From NCBI GenBank assembly GCA_023356515.1, contig JAKQYG010000038.1:1-15958 (forward strand): a stretch of 15,958 nt of DNA. The letters are read 5' to 3'. Under the pieces are notes generated by a model. That model was not told where the DNA came from, did no database searches, and saw only the letters and a list, made by a program, of their open reading frames with translations. Origin of the DNA: Trichodesmium sp. MAG_R04 (lineage in GTDB: Bacteria > Cyanobacteriota > Cyanobacteriia > Cyanobacteriales > Microcoleaceae). Below are positions 5,692-12,212 of the stretch, one piece after another; positions within the stretch are counted from its first letter, which is position 1, and each line of letters starts with the position of its first letter. The translations under genes and the position numbers were made by a program.

Positions 5692-7899
5692 ATGAAAATA
5701 ATTGGTCAACTGCTAGATGGACGTTACCGTGTTGTTCAAGTGCTTAGTTCCGGTGCATTTGGACAAACCTATTTGGCTGCTGATACTCGTCGTCCAGGAC
5801 ATCCTCAATGCGTAGTCAAGCTGTTAAGGGCTCCTGGTAACAGTTTTCAAATAGTCAACACTGCTCACCGTTTGTTCAGACAAGAAGCAGAAATCTTAGA
5901 AAAATTAGGCAGACATGATCAGATTCCTTTATTATTAGCTTATTTTGAAGAAAATGATCATTTTTATTTAGTAGAAGAATTTATTCCTGGAACACCACTA
6001 AATAAAGAAATTATTCCTGGTAAACCTTGGCAAGAAAAACAAGTAATTAAACTATTATTAGAAATATTAGAAATTTTAAAATTTGTACATGAACATGAGG
6101 TTATTCATCGGGATGTTAATCCATCAAATTTAATTAGACGTCAACCAGATGGACAATTAGTTTTAATTGATTTTGGTTCAGTGAAAGAAGTTAGTCATCG
6201 AATTGCAGAAGAAAATGGAGAAAAACAAAGAACTATTGCTACAGGTACCCCCTCCTATATGCCCATCGAACAATTTCAAGGCATTCCTCAATTTAATAGC
6301 GATCTATATGCAGTAGGCATGATTGCTATTCAAGCTCTAACAGGTATTCCCACTGGTGAACTGCCAAAACTACAAGACCTAAGTCCATCAAATCCTAGTG
6401 GCATACTTTGGCGTAATAGAGCGCAATGTTCCTCAAATTTAGCTGATATCCTAGAAAAAATGGTATATTACCATTACACTCAACGTTACCAGTCTATAGA
6501 AGAAGTTCTCATAGCACTAGAAAACATTAATCGTCGTTATGAAAGAACAATGGGACTGGAATCGTCGAAAAGTCAAAATAAGGGAAGTTTTCAATCTACA
6601 ATACCTGTCTTTGGAATGGCATCCCGCTCATTATGGTGGACTTTATTTGTTTTTGCGAGTGTGGGGGTCATCGCAGTGCTATTCGCAGTAGTAAATTTTT
6701 TAAATCGCCCCGACTCGCTCAAAGCAGAGCAAATATTTGAAAAAGGGCTAAAACATACCAAAAATCGTAATCAACAAGCAGCAATTTCAAAATTTGACAA
6801 AGCCATCAAACTAAATCCTAGCGAAGCAAAGTATTTTTACTATCTGGGGAATGCTTATTACAAATTACAAAACCATCAAAGTGCTATTGTTAATTACAAG
6901 AAAGCAATCAATCTTAACCCTAGTTATATTAATGCCTATTTTAACCGAGGTATGGCTTATTCTGAACAAGAAAATTATCCTGAAGCAATTGATGATTTCA
7001 CCCAAGTATTGCGCTTTAAAAATCAAGATATTGAAGCTTACTATAAACGAGGATTAGTTTATTATAAATCCCAAGACTATCCTAAGGCAATTCAAGATTA
7101 CACTCAAGTAATTGAATTGAAACCAAATGATGTAGATGCTTATCATAGTAGAGGGGTAGCTCGTGCAGCTAATAATAATTTGCAAGGAGCAGTAGCAGAT
7201 TATACTCAAATGATTAAAATTCAACCCAACAAAATAGATGGTTATTACAGAAGAGGTAGAGCAAGGTTTTTTCTGGGAGACTATCAAGGTTCTTTAGATG
7301 ATTATAATCAAGTTATAAAAATAGACCCTGATAATGAAGACGCTTATGCTAGACGTTGCAGTACATACTTGAATTTAGCAGAGCATGAAAAAGCTGTATC
7401 AGATTGCACTAAAGCAATTAAAATTAACCCTAACAATGAAGTTGCTTATAATAACCGATGTATTGCCTATCTAAATTTACAAGAGTATAAAAAATCTATA
7501 TCTGACTGTACTCAAAGAATTGAACTTGAACCCCAAAATCCTGAAGGCTATACTAACAGAGGTTTGGCTTATGCTGAAAACAAGCAGCTAGAAAAGGCTA
7601 TAGAAGATTATACTCAAGCAATAAGATTAAGTCCAAACAAGGCTGAAGCTTATGCAAATCGTGCTAATGTTTACTCTGAACAAAAAAACTATCAGCAAGC
7701 GATCTCTGATTATGTTCAAGCTATTAGACTTAACCCAACATATGCGCTTGCTTATTACCACAGAGGATTAGTCAGGGTTAATATGGAAGATAGAAAAGGA
7801 GCCATTAGTGATTTTGAAAAAGCAGCTAAACTTTATTTGGAACAAGGTCGTACAGGAGGTTATAGAGATGCTCAATATCAAATCGAAAGATTGAAATGA
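5692..7899 (+). CDS. Ser/Thr protein kinase-TM-TPR
   Basis: 735 residues. Residues 11-285 are a Hanks-type kinase domain: glycine loop SSGAFG, ATP-binding Lys43 in QCVVKLL, helix-C Glu65 region, HRD at 139-141, Asn146, DFG at 160-162, GTPSYMPIEQ in place of the APE region (185-194) and the DLYAVG helix-F Asp204. The catalytic-loop Lys of HRDxKPxN is Asn143 (HRDVNPSN), unlike most Ser/Thr kinases; activity is still likely because the metal- and base-coordinating residues are intact. Residues about 315-337 form one membrane helix. Residues 345-718 are eleven gap-free TPR units, then a 17-residue tail. It is the paralogue of the preceding pseudokinase, with identical layout. It lies 87 nt before the SAM adenosyltransferase gene, so co-transcription is possible. 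There is no evident Shine-Dalgarno; the start is supported by the family opening G.LLDGRYRV. Confidence 0.93.
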   Translation: MKIIGQLLDGRYRVVQVLSSGAFGQTYLAADTRRPGHPQCVVKLLRAPGNSFQIVNTAHRLFRQEAEILEKLGRHDQIPLLLAYFEENDHFYLVEEFIPGTPLNKEIIPGKPWQEKQVIKLLLEILEILKFVHEHEVIHRDVNPSNLIRRQPDGQLVLIDFGSVKEVSHRIAEENGEKQRTIATGTPSYMPIEQFQGIPQFNSDLYAVGMIAIQALTGIPTGELPKLQDLSPSNPSGILWRNRAQCSSNLADILEKMVYYHYTQRYQSIEEVLIALENINRRYERTMGLESSKSQNKGSFQSTIPVFGMASRSLWWTLFVFASVGVIAVLFAVVNFLNRPDSLKAEQIFEKGLKHTKNRNQQAAISKFDKAIKLNPSEAKYFYYLGNAYYKLQNHQSAIVNYKKAINLNPSYINAYFNRGMAYSEQENYPEAIDDFTQVLRFKNQDIEAYYKRGLVYYKSQDYPKAIQDYTQVIELKPNDVDAYHSRGVARAANNNLQGAVADYTQMIKIQPNKIDGYYRRGRARFFLGDYQGSLDDYNQVIKIDPDNEDAYARRCSTYLNLAEHEKAVSDCTKAIKINPNNEVAYNNRCIAYLNLQEYKKSISDCTQRIELEPQNPEGYTNRGLAYAENKQLEKAIEDYTQAIRLSPNKAEAYANRANVYSEQKNYQQAISDYVQAIRLNPTYALAYYHRGLVRVNMEDRKGAISDFEKAAKLYLEQGRTGGYRDAQYQIERLK
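6724..7845 (+). repeat. Eleven tandem TPR units of the kinase
   Basis: Eleven 34-residue units in register with those of the paralogue. Cys occurs only at positions 8 and 24 of units 7 and 8 (residues 556, 572, 590, 606). Confidence 0.9.
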
Positions 7900-7986
7900 T
7901 TGTTGATAGTTTTAAATTTTATTAAAATCTTAATACTTTTTTGTAGTGTTATATCAGAGTTCACTCTATAGTTACTAGACAGAATA

Positions 7987-8811
7987 ATGTCGAATCAAAA
8001 AATTATCACACTTTTAACTGATTTTGGATTAAAAGATGTCTATGTAGGTGTAGTAAAGGGCGTAATTGCTCAAGTTAATCCTCATCTAAAAGTAATCGAC
8101 CTGACTCATGAAATTCCTCCCCAAAATTTATTTGCCGCTAGATTTTGTTTGCACAATGCTTATCCTTATTTTCCCCCAGAAACAGTTCATCTTGCTGTTG
8201 TCGATCCGGGAGTAGGGAGTGCAAGAAGAGCGATCGCTATTCAACTACCTAATGGTTTTTTAGTAGGACCTGACAATGGTATTTTTAGTGGAGTATTGGA
8301 AAATTTAGAATTACAAAATATCAAGGTAGTTGCTCTTACTAATTCTGAGTATTGGCAAGTAGAGAAACCTAGTAGAACTTTCCACGGCCGAGATATCTTT
8401 GCTCCTGTTGCTGCTCATATTAGTAGTGGGGTGAAGTTAGAAAATTTAGGAGAAAAAATTAATCCAGAAAGTTTAGTAAAATTGTCTTTAAATAATATTA
8501 CTTTTACAGATTCAGGCATTGTAGGTTGTGTTCAACATATTGACCATTTTGGTAATATAATTACTAATATTTATAGGAGTTATATTACCAAGAAAAATTG
8601 GTCACTTATTGTTAATAGTAATAATAATAATGATTATTTTTCATCTGCTCAAACAATCTCTAGTGGTAATACTTATGCTGATTGTCAACTAGGAGAATTA
8701 ATTGCAATTATTGGCTCTCATGGTTTTGTAGAAATTGCTGCTAATGGTGGCAGTGCCGAGGAGCAACTTAATTTAAAGTATAGGGATAAAGTTGAAGTTT
8801 ATTGGCTTTAA
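7987..8811 (+). CDS. SAM hydroxide adenosyltransferase (DUF62, chlorinase/fluorinase superfamily)
   Basis: 274 residues, full length for the family. Enzymes of this family use a water-derived hydroxide to split S-adenosylmethionine into adenosine and methionine. Visible motifs are LLTDFGLKDVYVGVVKG (9-25), HEIPPQN (41-47), VVDPGVGSARR (71-81), VGPDNGIF (93-100), FHGRDIFAPVAA (132-143) and HIDHFGNIITN (184-194). The Asp-Arg-His triad of the hydroxide-type enzymes corresponds to Asp73, Arg80 and His133. Halogenases lack this triad, so hydrolysis and not halogenation is expected. The physiological purpose of SAM hydrolysis remains unclear. It follows the kinase gene on the same strand with an 87-bp gap and may share its transcript. 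No Shine-Dalgarno is evident. A HIP1 site lies within the gene. Confidence 0.93.
   Translation: MSNQKIITLLTDFGLKDVYVGVVKGVIAQVNPHLKVIDLTHEIPPQNLFAARFCLHNAYPYFPPETVHLAVVDPGVGSARRAIAIQLPNGFLVGPDNGIFSGVLENLELQNIKVVALTNSEYWQVEKPSRTFHGRDIFAPVAAHISSGVKLENLGEKINPESLVKLSLNNITFTDSGIVGCVQHIDHFGNIITNIYRSYITKKNWSLIVNSNNNNDYFSSAQTISSGNTYADCQLGELIAIIGSHGFVEIAANGGSAEEQLNLKYRDKVEVYWL
8230..8237. repeat. HIP1 octamer GCGATCGC
   Basis: Perfect HIP1 palindrome inside the SAM hydroxide adenosyltransferase gene. Confidence 0.9.
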
Positions 8812-9248
8812 GTGAGTATCTGAATATTACGCAAAAAGTGCATACATCTTACCCATAATATAATTATTATACCTCATCAAGGTAGAATTTGCTGTATGTA
8901 AAATCACATGCTTTCTTAAAAATAGTTCCTTCTACCTCATGCTTCTTGCCAGGGCTATGGGCAAGTCAGGAATCAGAGATTAGTTCTTACTGACTTTAGG
9001 ATTGAGCTATCTCCGCAACGAGTATTCGACTGCTATACTTAGGAAAAAAATGGTATCAGCTTTTGTGCATTTAAACAACTTATTTTTGTATGCCTCGTTT
9101 AGAGAAAAACTCATCTAAATTCTAAATTACTAATACAAATTTAGAATTCGTATTAGTTGAGCCTTCAGTATTTAGCTACCAACTCAAAGGCAAATTATTG
9201 GTTGTGAACAATTTCAATTTCATTAATATCTTAACACTTAAAAATTCT
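8812..9248. other. Intergenic region upstream of the AhpC/TSA-like gene
   Basis: No gene seen. It contains a CTTGCC/GGCAAG hairpin (8945-8965, 9-nt loop, no T-tract) and the interleaved inverted repeats at 9118-9157. A TTG at 9198 is in frame with the downstream gene, but the 17 residues it would add look non-conserved. Confidence 0.4.
9118..9157 (+). promoter_or_regulatory. Interleaved inverted repeats (A-B-A'-B') in the leader of the AhpC/TSA-like gene
   Basis: A is AATTCTAAATT (9118-9128), with its exact complement A' AATTTAGAATT (9138-9148). B is ACTAATAC (9129-9136), with its exact complement B' GTATTAGT (9150-9157). The two perfect stems (11 bp and 8 bp) interlock, and linkers of 0-1 nt leave no room for both at once, so an RNA would have to choose one. 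The structure ends about 91 nt before the chosen start codon. A DNA-binding site is the alternative reading. Confidence 0.45.
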
Positions 9249-10031
9249 ATGAATATCTATAAGGTCTTAGAACAAAGTCAACGTTTAAGAATTAGCGATG
9301 GCCAGATTATCCCTATTCTCAGTGATTGTGAGAATGCTAATCGTCTGTTAGTCTTAATTTGGTCACAATTAGGGGATTTTGACAATCTAGAATATGCTTG
9401 GTGGTTACAACGAGAATCAGCAAAATTACAAGCATTAGGAATAACAATAAGGGCAATCGCTATTGGTGATCATGGTTCTGGTGAGAAATTTTGTGAATAT
9501 ACTGGATTTCCTACTGAATCACTATTTGTCGATCCAGATGCTCTCTTACATAAAGAATTAAAACTATATCAGGGATTAACCTGGAAATTTCCCTTATTAA
9601 CTAAAGGTCAAAGTGCTTTCCTTAATTTAATGTTAATGTGTGCAGGCATTGGTAGTCCAGGTACTTTAAGGGAGGTGCTGAGGGGTTATCTAGGGGATAA
9701 AAAAGCACCTCAATTGATTGATGATGAAGAAGTAATTCATGCTAAGCCTTTACCACCCCTAAAGGGTTCATTTTTTAACCTGGCAGGGGGAAAAGGTTGT
9801 CAACGTCCCTTTGAACTAGCGACACTGAGGTTAAGAAATATGAGAGAAGTTCTTAGTAATTGGTCAACCTATATACCTAATTCTGGCTATTTAACTCAAA
9901 GAGGGGCAACTTTTCTATTTGATAATCAGGGGAATTTGCTTTATAAATATTGCGATCGCGGTATTCTGGGTTTTGCCGAGAATAAAAGTAATCCTCTATC
10001 TTTTGTTTTAAAAGGGAATAGGGGCATATAG
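9249..10031 (+). CDS. AhpC/TSA-like (peroxiredoxin-like) family protein without peroxidatic Cys
   Basis: 260 residues of the cyanobacterial peroxiredoxin-like family usually annotated AhpC/TSA. Recognisable blocks are VLIWSQLGDFDNLEYAWWLQ (35-54), IGDHGSGEKFCEYTGFP (72-88), LFVDPDALLHKELKLYQGL (92-110), LMLMCAGIGSPGTL (127-140), PPLKGSFFNLAGGKG (169-183), LTQRGATFLFD (215-225) and DRGILGFAENKSNPLSF (236-252). In true peroxiredoxins the segment at 38-45 carries the catalytic Cys; here it is WSQLGDFD with none, so a classical thiol peroxidase mechanism is not expected. Cysteines occur elsewhere (27, 82, 131, 184, 235), and Cys82 sits in the conserved FCEYTGFP. ATG 9249 was chosen over upstream in-frame TTG/GTG codons because family similarity begins at MNIYKVL. 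No clear Shine-Dalgarno. Function unknown. Confidence 0.8.
   Translation: MNIYKVLEQSQRLRISDGQIIPILSDCENANRLLVLIWSQLGDFDNLEYAWWLQRESAKLQALGITIRAIAIGDHGSGEKFCEYTGFPTESLFVDPDALLHKELKLYQGLTWKFPLLTKGQSAFLNLMLMCAGIGSPGTLREVLRGYLGDKKAPQLIDDEEVIHAKPLPPLKGSFFNLAGGKGCQRPFELATLRLRNMREVLSNWSTYIPNSGYLTQRGATFLFDNQGNLLYKYCDRGILGFAENKSNPLSFVLKGNRGI
9952..9959. repeat. HIP1 octamer GCGATCGC
   Basis: Perfect HIP1 palindrome near the 3' end of the AhpC/TSA-like gene. Confidence 0.9.
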
Positions 10032-10050
10032 CAAGTTTCGAGAAAAGATA

Positions 10051-10075
10051 TTGCATAATAGAGTATGTTATGCAA
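10051..10075 (+). terminator. Hairpin just after the AhpC/TSA-like gene
   Basis: TTGCATAA (10051-10058) and TTATGCAA (10068-10075) form a perfect 8-bp stem with a 9-nt loop, 20 nt past the stop codon. There is no U-tract after it, so it is a transcript-end or stability hairpin rather than a textbook intrinsic terminator. Confidence 0.35.
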
Positions 10076-10483
10076 GTCAAAAAGATACCAAATGGGTTCT
10101 ATAACTAAGACAAAGCAAGTGCTTAAAAGTTTCTACAGGTTTTCTTATAGAGATTGAGAGATACCCCTGAAGCTGCTCAATCTTGCCGTATATAGTATAT
10201 ATTTGATAGATATTTTAGATATTTGTAGTACATTTAGTGTCTTTGTATCATTCCTATGTGAGTTATTTTGGGATTGCGATCACGTTTACCAATAAAACTC
10301 ATTAAAGCACTACAAGAAAAAACAGGAAGAGCTTGACTTTTAGGCCTTATCATAGTCATTATTCAACCTGCCGCAGAACTACAAAAACATCTATATAATC
10401 AATCTTCCCAAAACTAAAATCTTTAGTAATTAATAACAAGGTATAATTGCTAAAGTAGCCTGATTAAATCAACTAGGGAGTAT
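10076..10483. other. Intergenic region with a possible decayed coding segment
   Basis: No intact gene. At about 10273-10418 the plus strand reads LRSRLPIKLIKALQEKTGRA, a TGA stop, then LLGLIIVIIQPAAELQKHLY to a stop. This looks like a remnant of a membrane-associated protein but matches nothing I recognise. The rest is AT-rich. Confidence 0.3.
10442..10447 (+). promoter_or_regulatory. -10 box (TATAAT) ahead of the 43-residue membrane protein gene
   Basis: Perfect TATAAT 36 nt before the ATG, which would leave a leader of about 30 nt. No good -35 hexamer at 16-18 nt. Confidence 0.45.
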
Positions 10484-10615
10484 ATGGAAACAACTGACTG
10501 GCAAACTATAATTCCTGCTGGAATAGCAATTATTATCTTTATTGGAGGAATGTTAATGATGTTTACTAGCTTCTGGACTGATGGAGGTTATAAAAAGCAA
10601 AAAAGGAAGAAATAA
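10484..10615 (+). CDS. Small single-span membrane protein (43 residues)
   Basis: The peptide starts METTDWQTIIPAGIAIIIFI and continues GGMLMMFTSFWTDGGYKKQK before ending RKK. It has a short polar N-terminus, one hydrophobic helix (about residues 9-30) and a strongly basic C-terminus. By the positive-inside rule the C-terminus is cytoplasmic or stromal. The gene has an AGGGAG Shine-Dalgarno (10475-10480) and a perfect TATAAT 36 nt before the ATG, so it is very likely expressed. The layout resembles the many tiny subunits of photosystems, cytochrome b6f and NDH-1 in cyanobacteria, but the sequence does not match PsbT, PsbM, Ycf12, PetN, NdhP or NdhQ as I know them, so I give no name. It stands alone, with no neighbour close enough to suggest an operon. 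Confidence 0.75.
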   Translation: METTDWQTIIPAGIAIIIFIGGMLMMFTSFWTDGGYKKQKRKK

Positions 10616-11263
10616 AAATAGGGCTTAACCATTCTAAAGATATAATTATGCATCATTTGTAGAGCTATGCCTTACCATTAAGTCTTAAAATTTTTTCTTG
10701 AAGATGATTTCGCTAACTTCCAACTCTGAGCTATGTCAAACACTTAATCCTTGCCATAAACATTTTATTCCTGGTTCTTCCATCTTTATTTTTTACCCAA
10801 AAACCACCCCCCAACTTTGCTATCCTGGTTCCTTCCAGAGAGAAATAGAGAAATTTAAGAGAAATTACAAAATCTGTAATCCTTGCTCCACAAACATTAT
10901 AGAAGTTATGGGTAAAGCATAGATTTGTAGAGCAGGGTCAGCTCATCCTAACAGTCATTGACAAACAGTATATTTTCTGGTCCTATTGCTCTGACAAGTT
11001 CTTAGGTTAATTTAGTAACAAAAATAAATTCCAGTGGCCAATAGGAGTAAACATTTGGAACATTGGGGTAAAGATTTGAGAACATCTTCATGGAGATATC
11101 TATTTAGATATTCTACCACAACTGACATTCTTCTCCGATAAACCCAGTTTATTATAGCAGTCCTAAATTGGTTGTGATAATTTTTCTAATAGCTAATTGG
11201 AGCTGAAAACCTTGAAAACTCTGACTACTGACTACTAACTCCCAGAAAAATATTACAAATCAA
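10616..11263. other. Long intergenic region, no supported gene
   Basis: A 74-codon open frame at 10698-10922 has an odd composition (many Cys, Pro, Ser), no Shine-Dalgarno and no recognisable motif, so I do not call it. A small perfect hairpin ATATCT-ATTT-AGATAT lies at 11096-11111. Near 11218-11243 there is a simple repeat (TGACTACTGACTACTAAC) of a kind frequent in cyanobacterial spacers. Confidence 0.4.
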
Positions 11264-11353
11264 CAGGACTTACGGAACGGCACTAATTGTAGTGGTAATA
11301 TCTGGAAAATGACAGGTTTTTGCACTATATATAGCGGTTGTCCGTAAGTCCTG
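11264..11353. mobile_element. 90-bp MITE with perfect 13-bp terminal inverted repeats
   Basis: CAGGACTTACGGA (11264-11276) is matched by its exact reverse complement TCCGTAAGTCCTG (11341-11353). ATCAA flanks the element directly on both sides (11259-11263 and 11354-11358), a 5-bp target-site duplication. There is no coding capacity. An internal CACTA-ATTG-TAGTG hairpin follows the left end. CAGGACTTACG-type ends are, from memory, frequent in cyanobacterial genomes, so a full-length parent transposon may exist elsewhere. Confidence 0.7.
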
Positions 11354-11383
11354 ATCAAATAGGATTGCTATATAGCACTCCAC

Positions 11384-11413
11384 TTGCACGTGGATATGAT
11401 GTTAGCATAGAAT
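11384..11413 (+). promoter_or_regulatory. Sigma70-type promoter for the three-span membrane protein gene
   Basis: TTGCAC (11384-11389) and TAGAAT (11408-11413) are separated by 18 nt. Transcription would start near 11420, about 35 nt before the ATG. The promoter begins 30 bp right of the MITE, so the insertion may have replaced upstream control sequence. Confidence 0.5.
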
Positions 11414-11454
11414 AAAAGTAGGAAATTAATCAACTATAAAGAAATATTTATAAA

Positions 11455-11850
11455 ATGTTTAACTTCAATAATATAATCGAATTTTCACATCTATATTGTA
11501 TAGAAATTTGTGTATTGATAGTACCTATCAATTTACTATCCAGTTTACAACTAATAATTTTTACATTCCTTCATCGACCCAAAAAAGAAATTCATTTAAT
11601 GGCATTAGTAGGCAGTTTTTATGCTTTAATGATTATCCTTCATGTCGGCAGCTGGTTTATTGTTGGAGTAGTTAGAATCCAAACATTTATTCTTTTGTGG
11701 TTTGCTAGTTGTTGTTTAATAATAAATATTTGGGCAGTTATTCATAATTCTAGTATGAGAACAACTATTAAATTTTTACAACAGTTTATAGTTAAATTTA
11801 TTAATAGTATAACTTTCCATAATCAACAGATTATACCAAAAACTAAATAG
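11455..11850 (+). CDS. Hypothetical membrane protein, three predicted spans
   Basis: 131 residues with hydrophobic helices at about 15-37, 48-70 and 75-96, a basic loop HRPKKE (40-45) between spans 1 and 2, and a polar, basic C-terminal tail (98-131) ending KTK. The core (LMALVGSFYALMIILHVGSW, then FIVGVVRIQTFILLW) looks like a conserved cyanobacterial membrane protein of unknown function. The basic loop suggests that this loop and the opposite tail define topology, but no catalytic motif is visible. A plausible promoter (11384-11413) precedes it. There is no strong Shine-Dalgarno before the ATG. It stands alone; the next plus-strand gene is about 360 bp away. Confidence 0.65.
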   Translation: MFNFNNIIEFSHLYCIEICVLIVPINLLSSLQLIIFTFLHRPKKEIHLMALVGSFYALMIILHVGSWFIVGVVRIQTFILLWFASCCLIINIWAVIHNSSMRTTIKFLQQFIVKFINSITFHNQQIIPKTK

Positions 11851-11894
11851 TATTTTATTAGAATAATTTAACCCACATTTCGTACTTTAATTTC

Positions 11895-12056
11895 TCACAG
11901 AAAAAGACGAGATAGTTTTGCTTTTAACAACCACCATGACCATAAAGCTACCAAGGTAGAGTTAGTTGTAACGAGGGTAGTCGAAGCTGTGATTAAAGTG
12001 TAAGAGAAAGAAGTAATCCAAAGAGCAAATATAATTGACCAGTTAAAAAGTTTCAT
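11895..12056 (-). CDS. Possible small hydrophobic protein (53 residues)
   Basis: From the ATG at 12056 the peptide reads MKLFNWSIIFALWITSFSYT, then LITASTTLVTTNSTLVALWS and WWLLKAKLSRLFL. This gives two short hydrophobic segments and a basic end, a reasonable small membrane protein. A longer version starting at 12113 adds 19 unlikely residues. It has no Shine-Dalgarno and no obvious promoter, and sits between two plus-strand genes. It could equally be chance in AT-rich DNA. Confidence 0.3.
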   Translation of the reverse strand: MKLFNWSIIFALWITSFSYTLITASTTLVTTNSTLVALWSWWLLKAKLSRLFL

Positions 12057-12212
12057 AACTAAATAAAAAATAGTATTATGCCAAGCTCGGGTATAAAAGC
12101 AGACTTGTCCCATCGCCCCATGCGTTATTTATTAACGACTGCAAATTTAAATAATACCTTATCAAAGTAGACGGATTTGGTATTATTAAGTTTATACAAT
12201 TATTAGTTGAGT

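Noticed and set aside
6851..7287. Alternative frames inside the kinase TPR region
   Set aside because: Periodic by-products of the TPR codons, with no independent signals.
9118..9157. Stable H-type pseudoknot
   Set aside because: Linkers of 0 and 1 nt cannot cross stems of 8 and 11 bp, so the two stems must be alternatives.
9198..9248. TTG-initiated 17-residue N-terminal extension of the AhpC/TSA-like protein
   Set aside because: The family-like sequence begins at the internal ATG 9249, and the extension is Asn/Phe-rich without a signal-peptide pattern.
10698..10922. 74-codon frame with several Cys
   Set aside because: No Shine-Dalgarno, promoter, domain or plausible start context; unusual Pro/Ser/Cys composition for a small protein.
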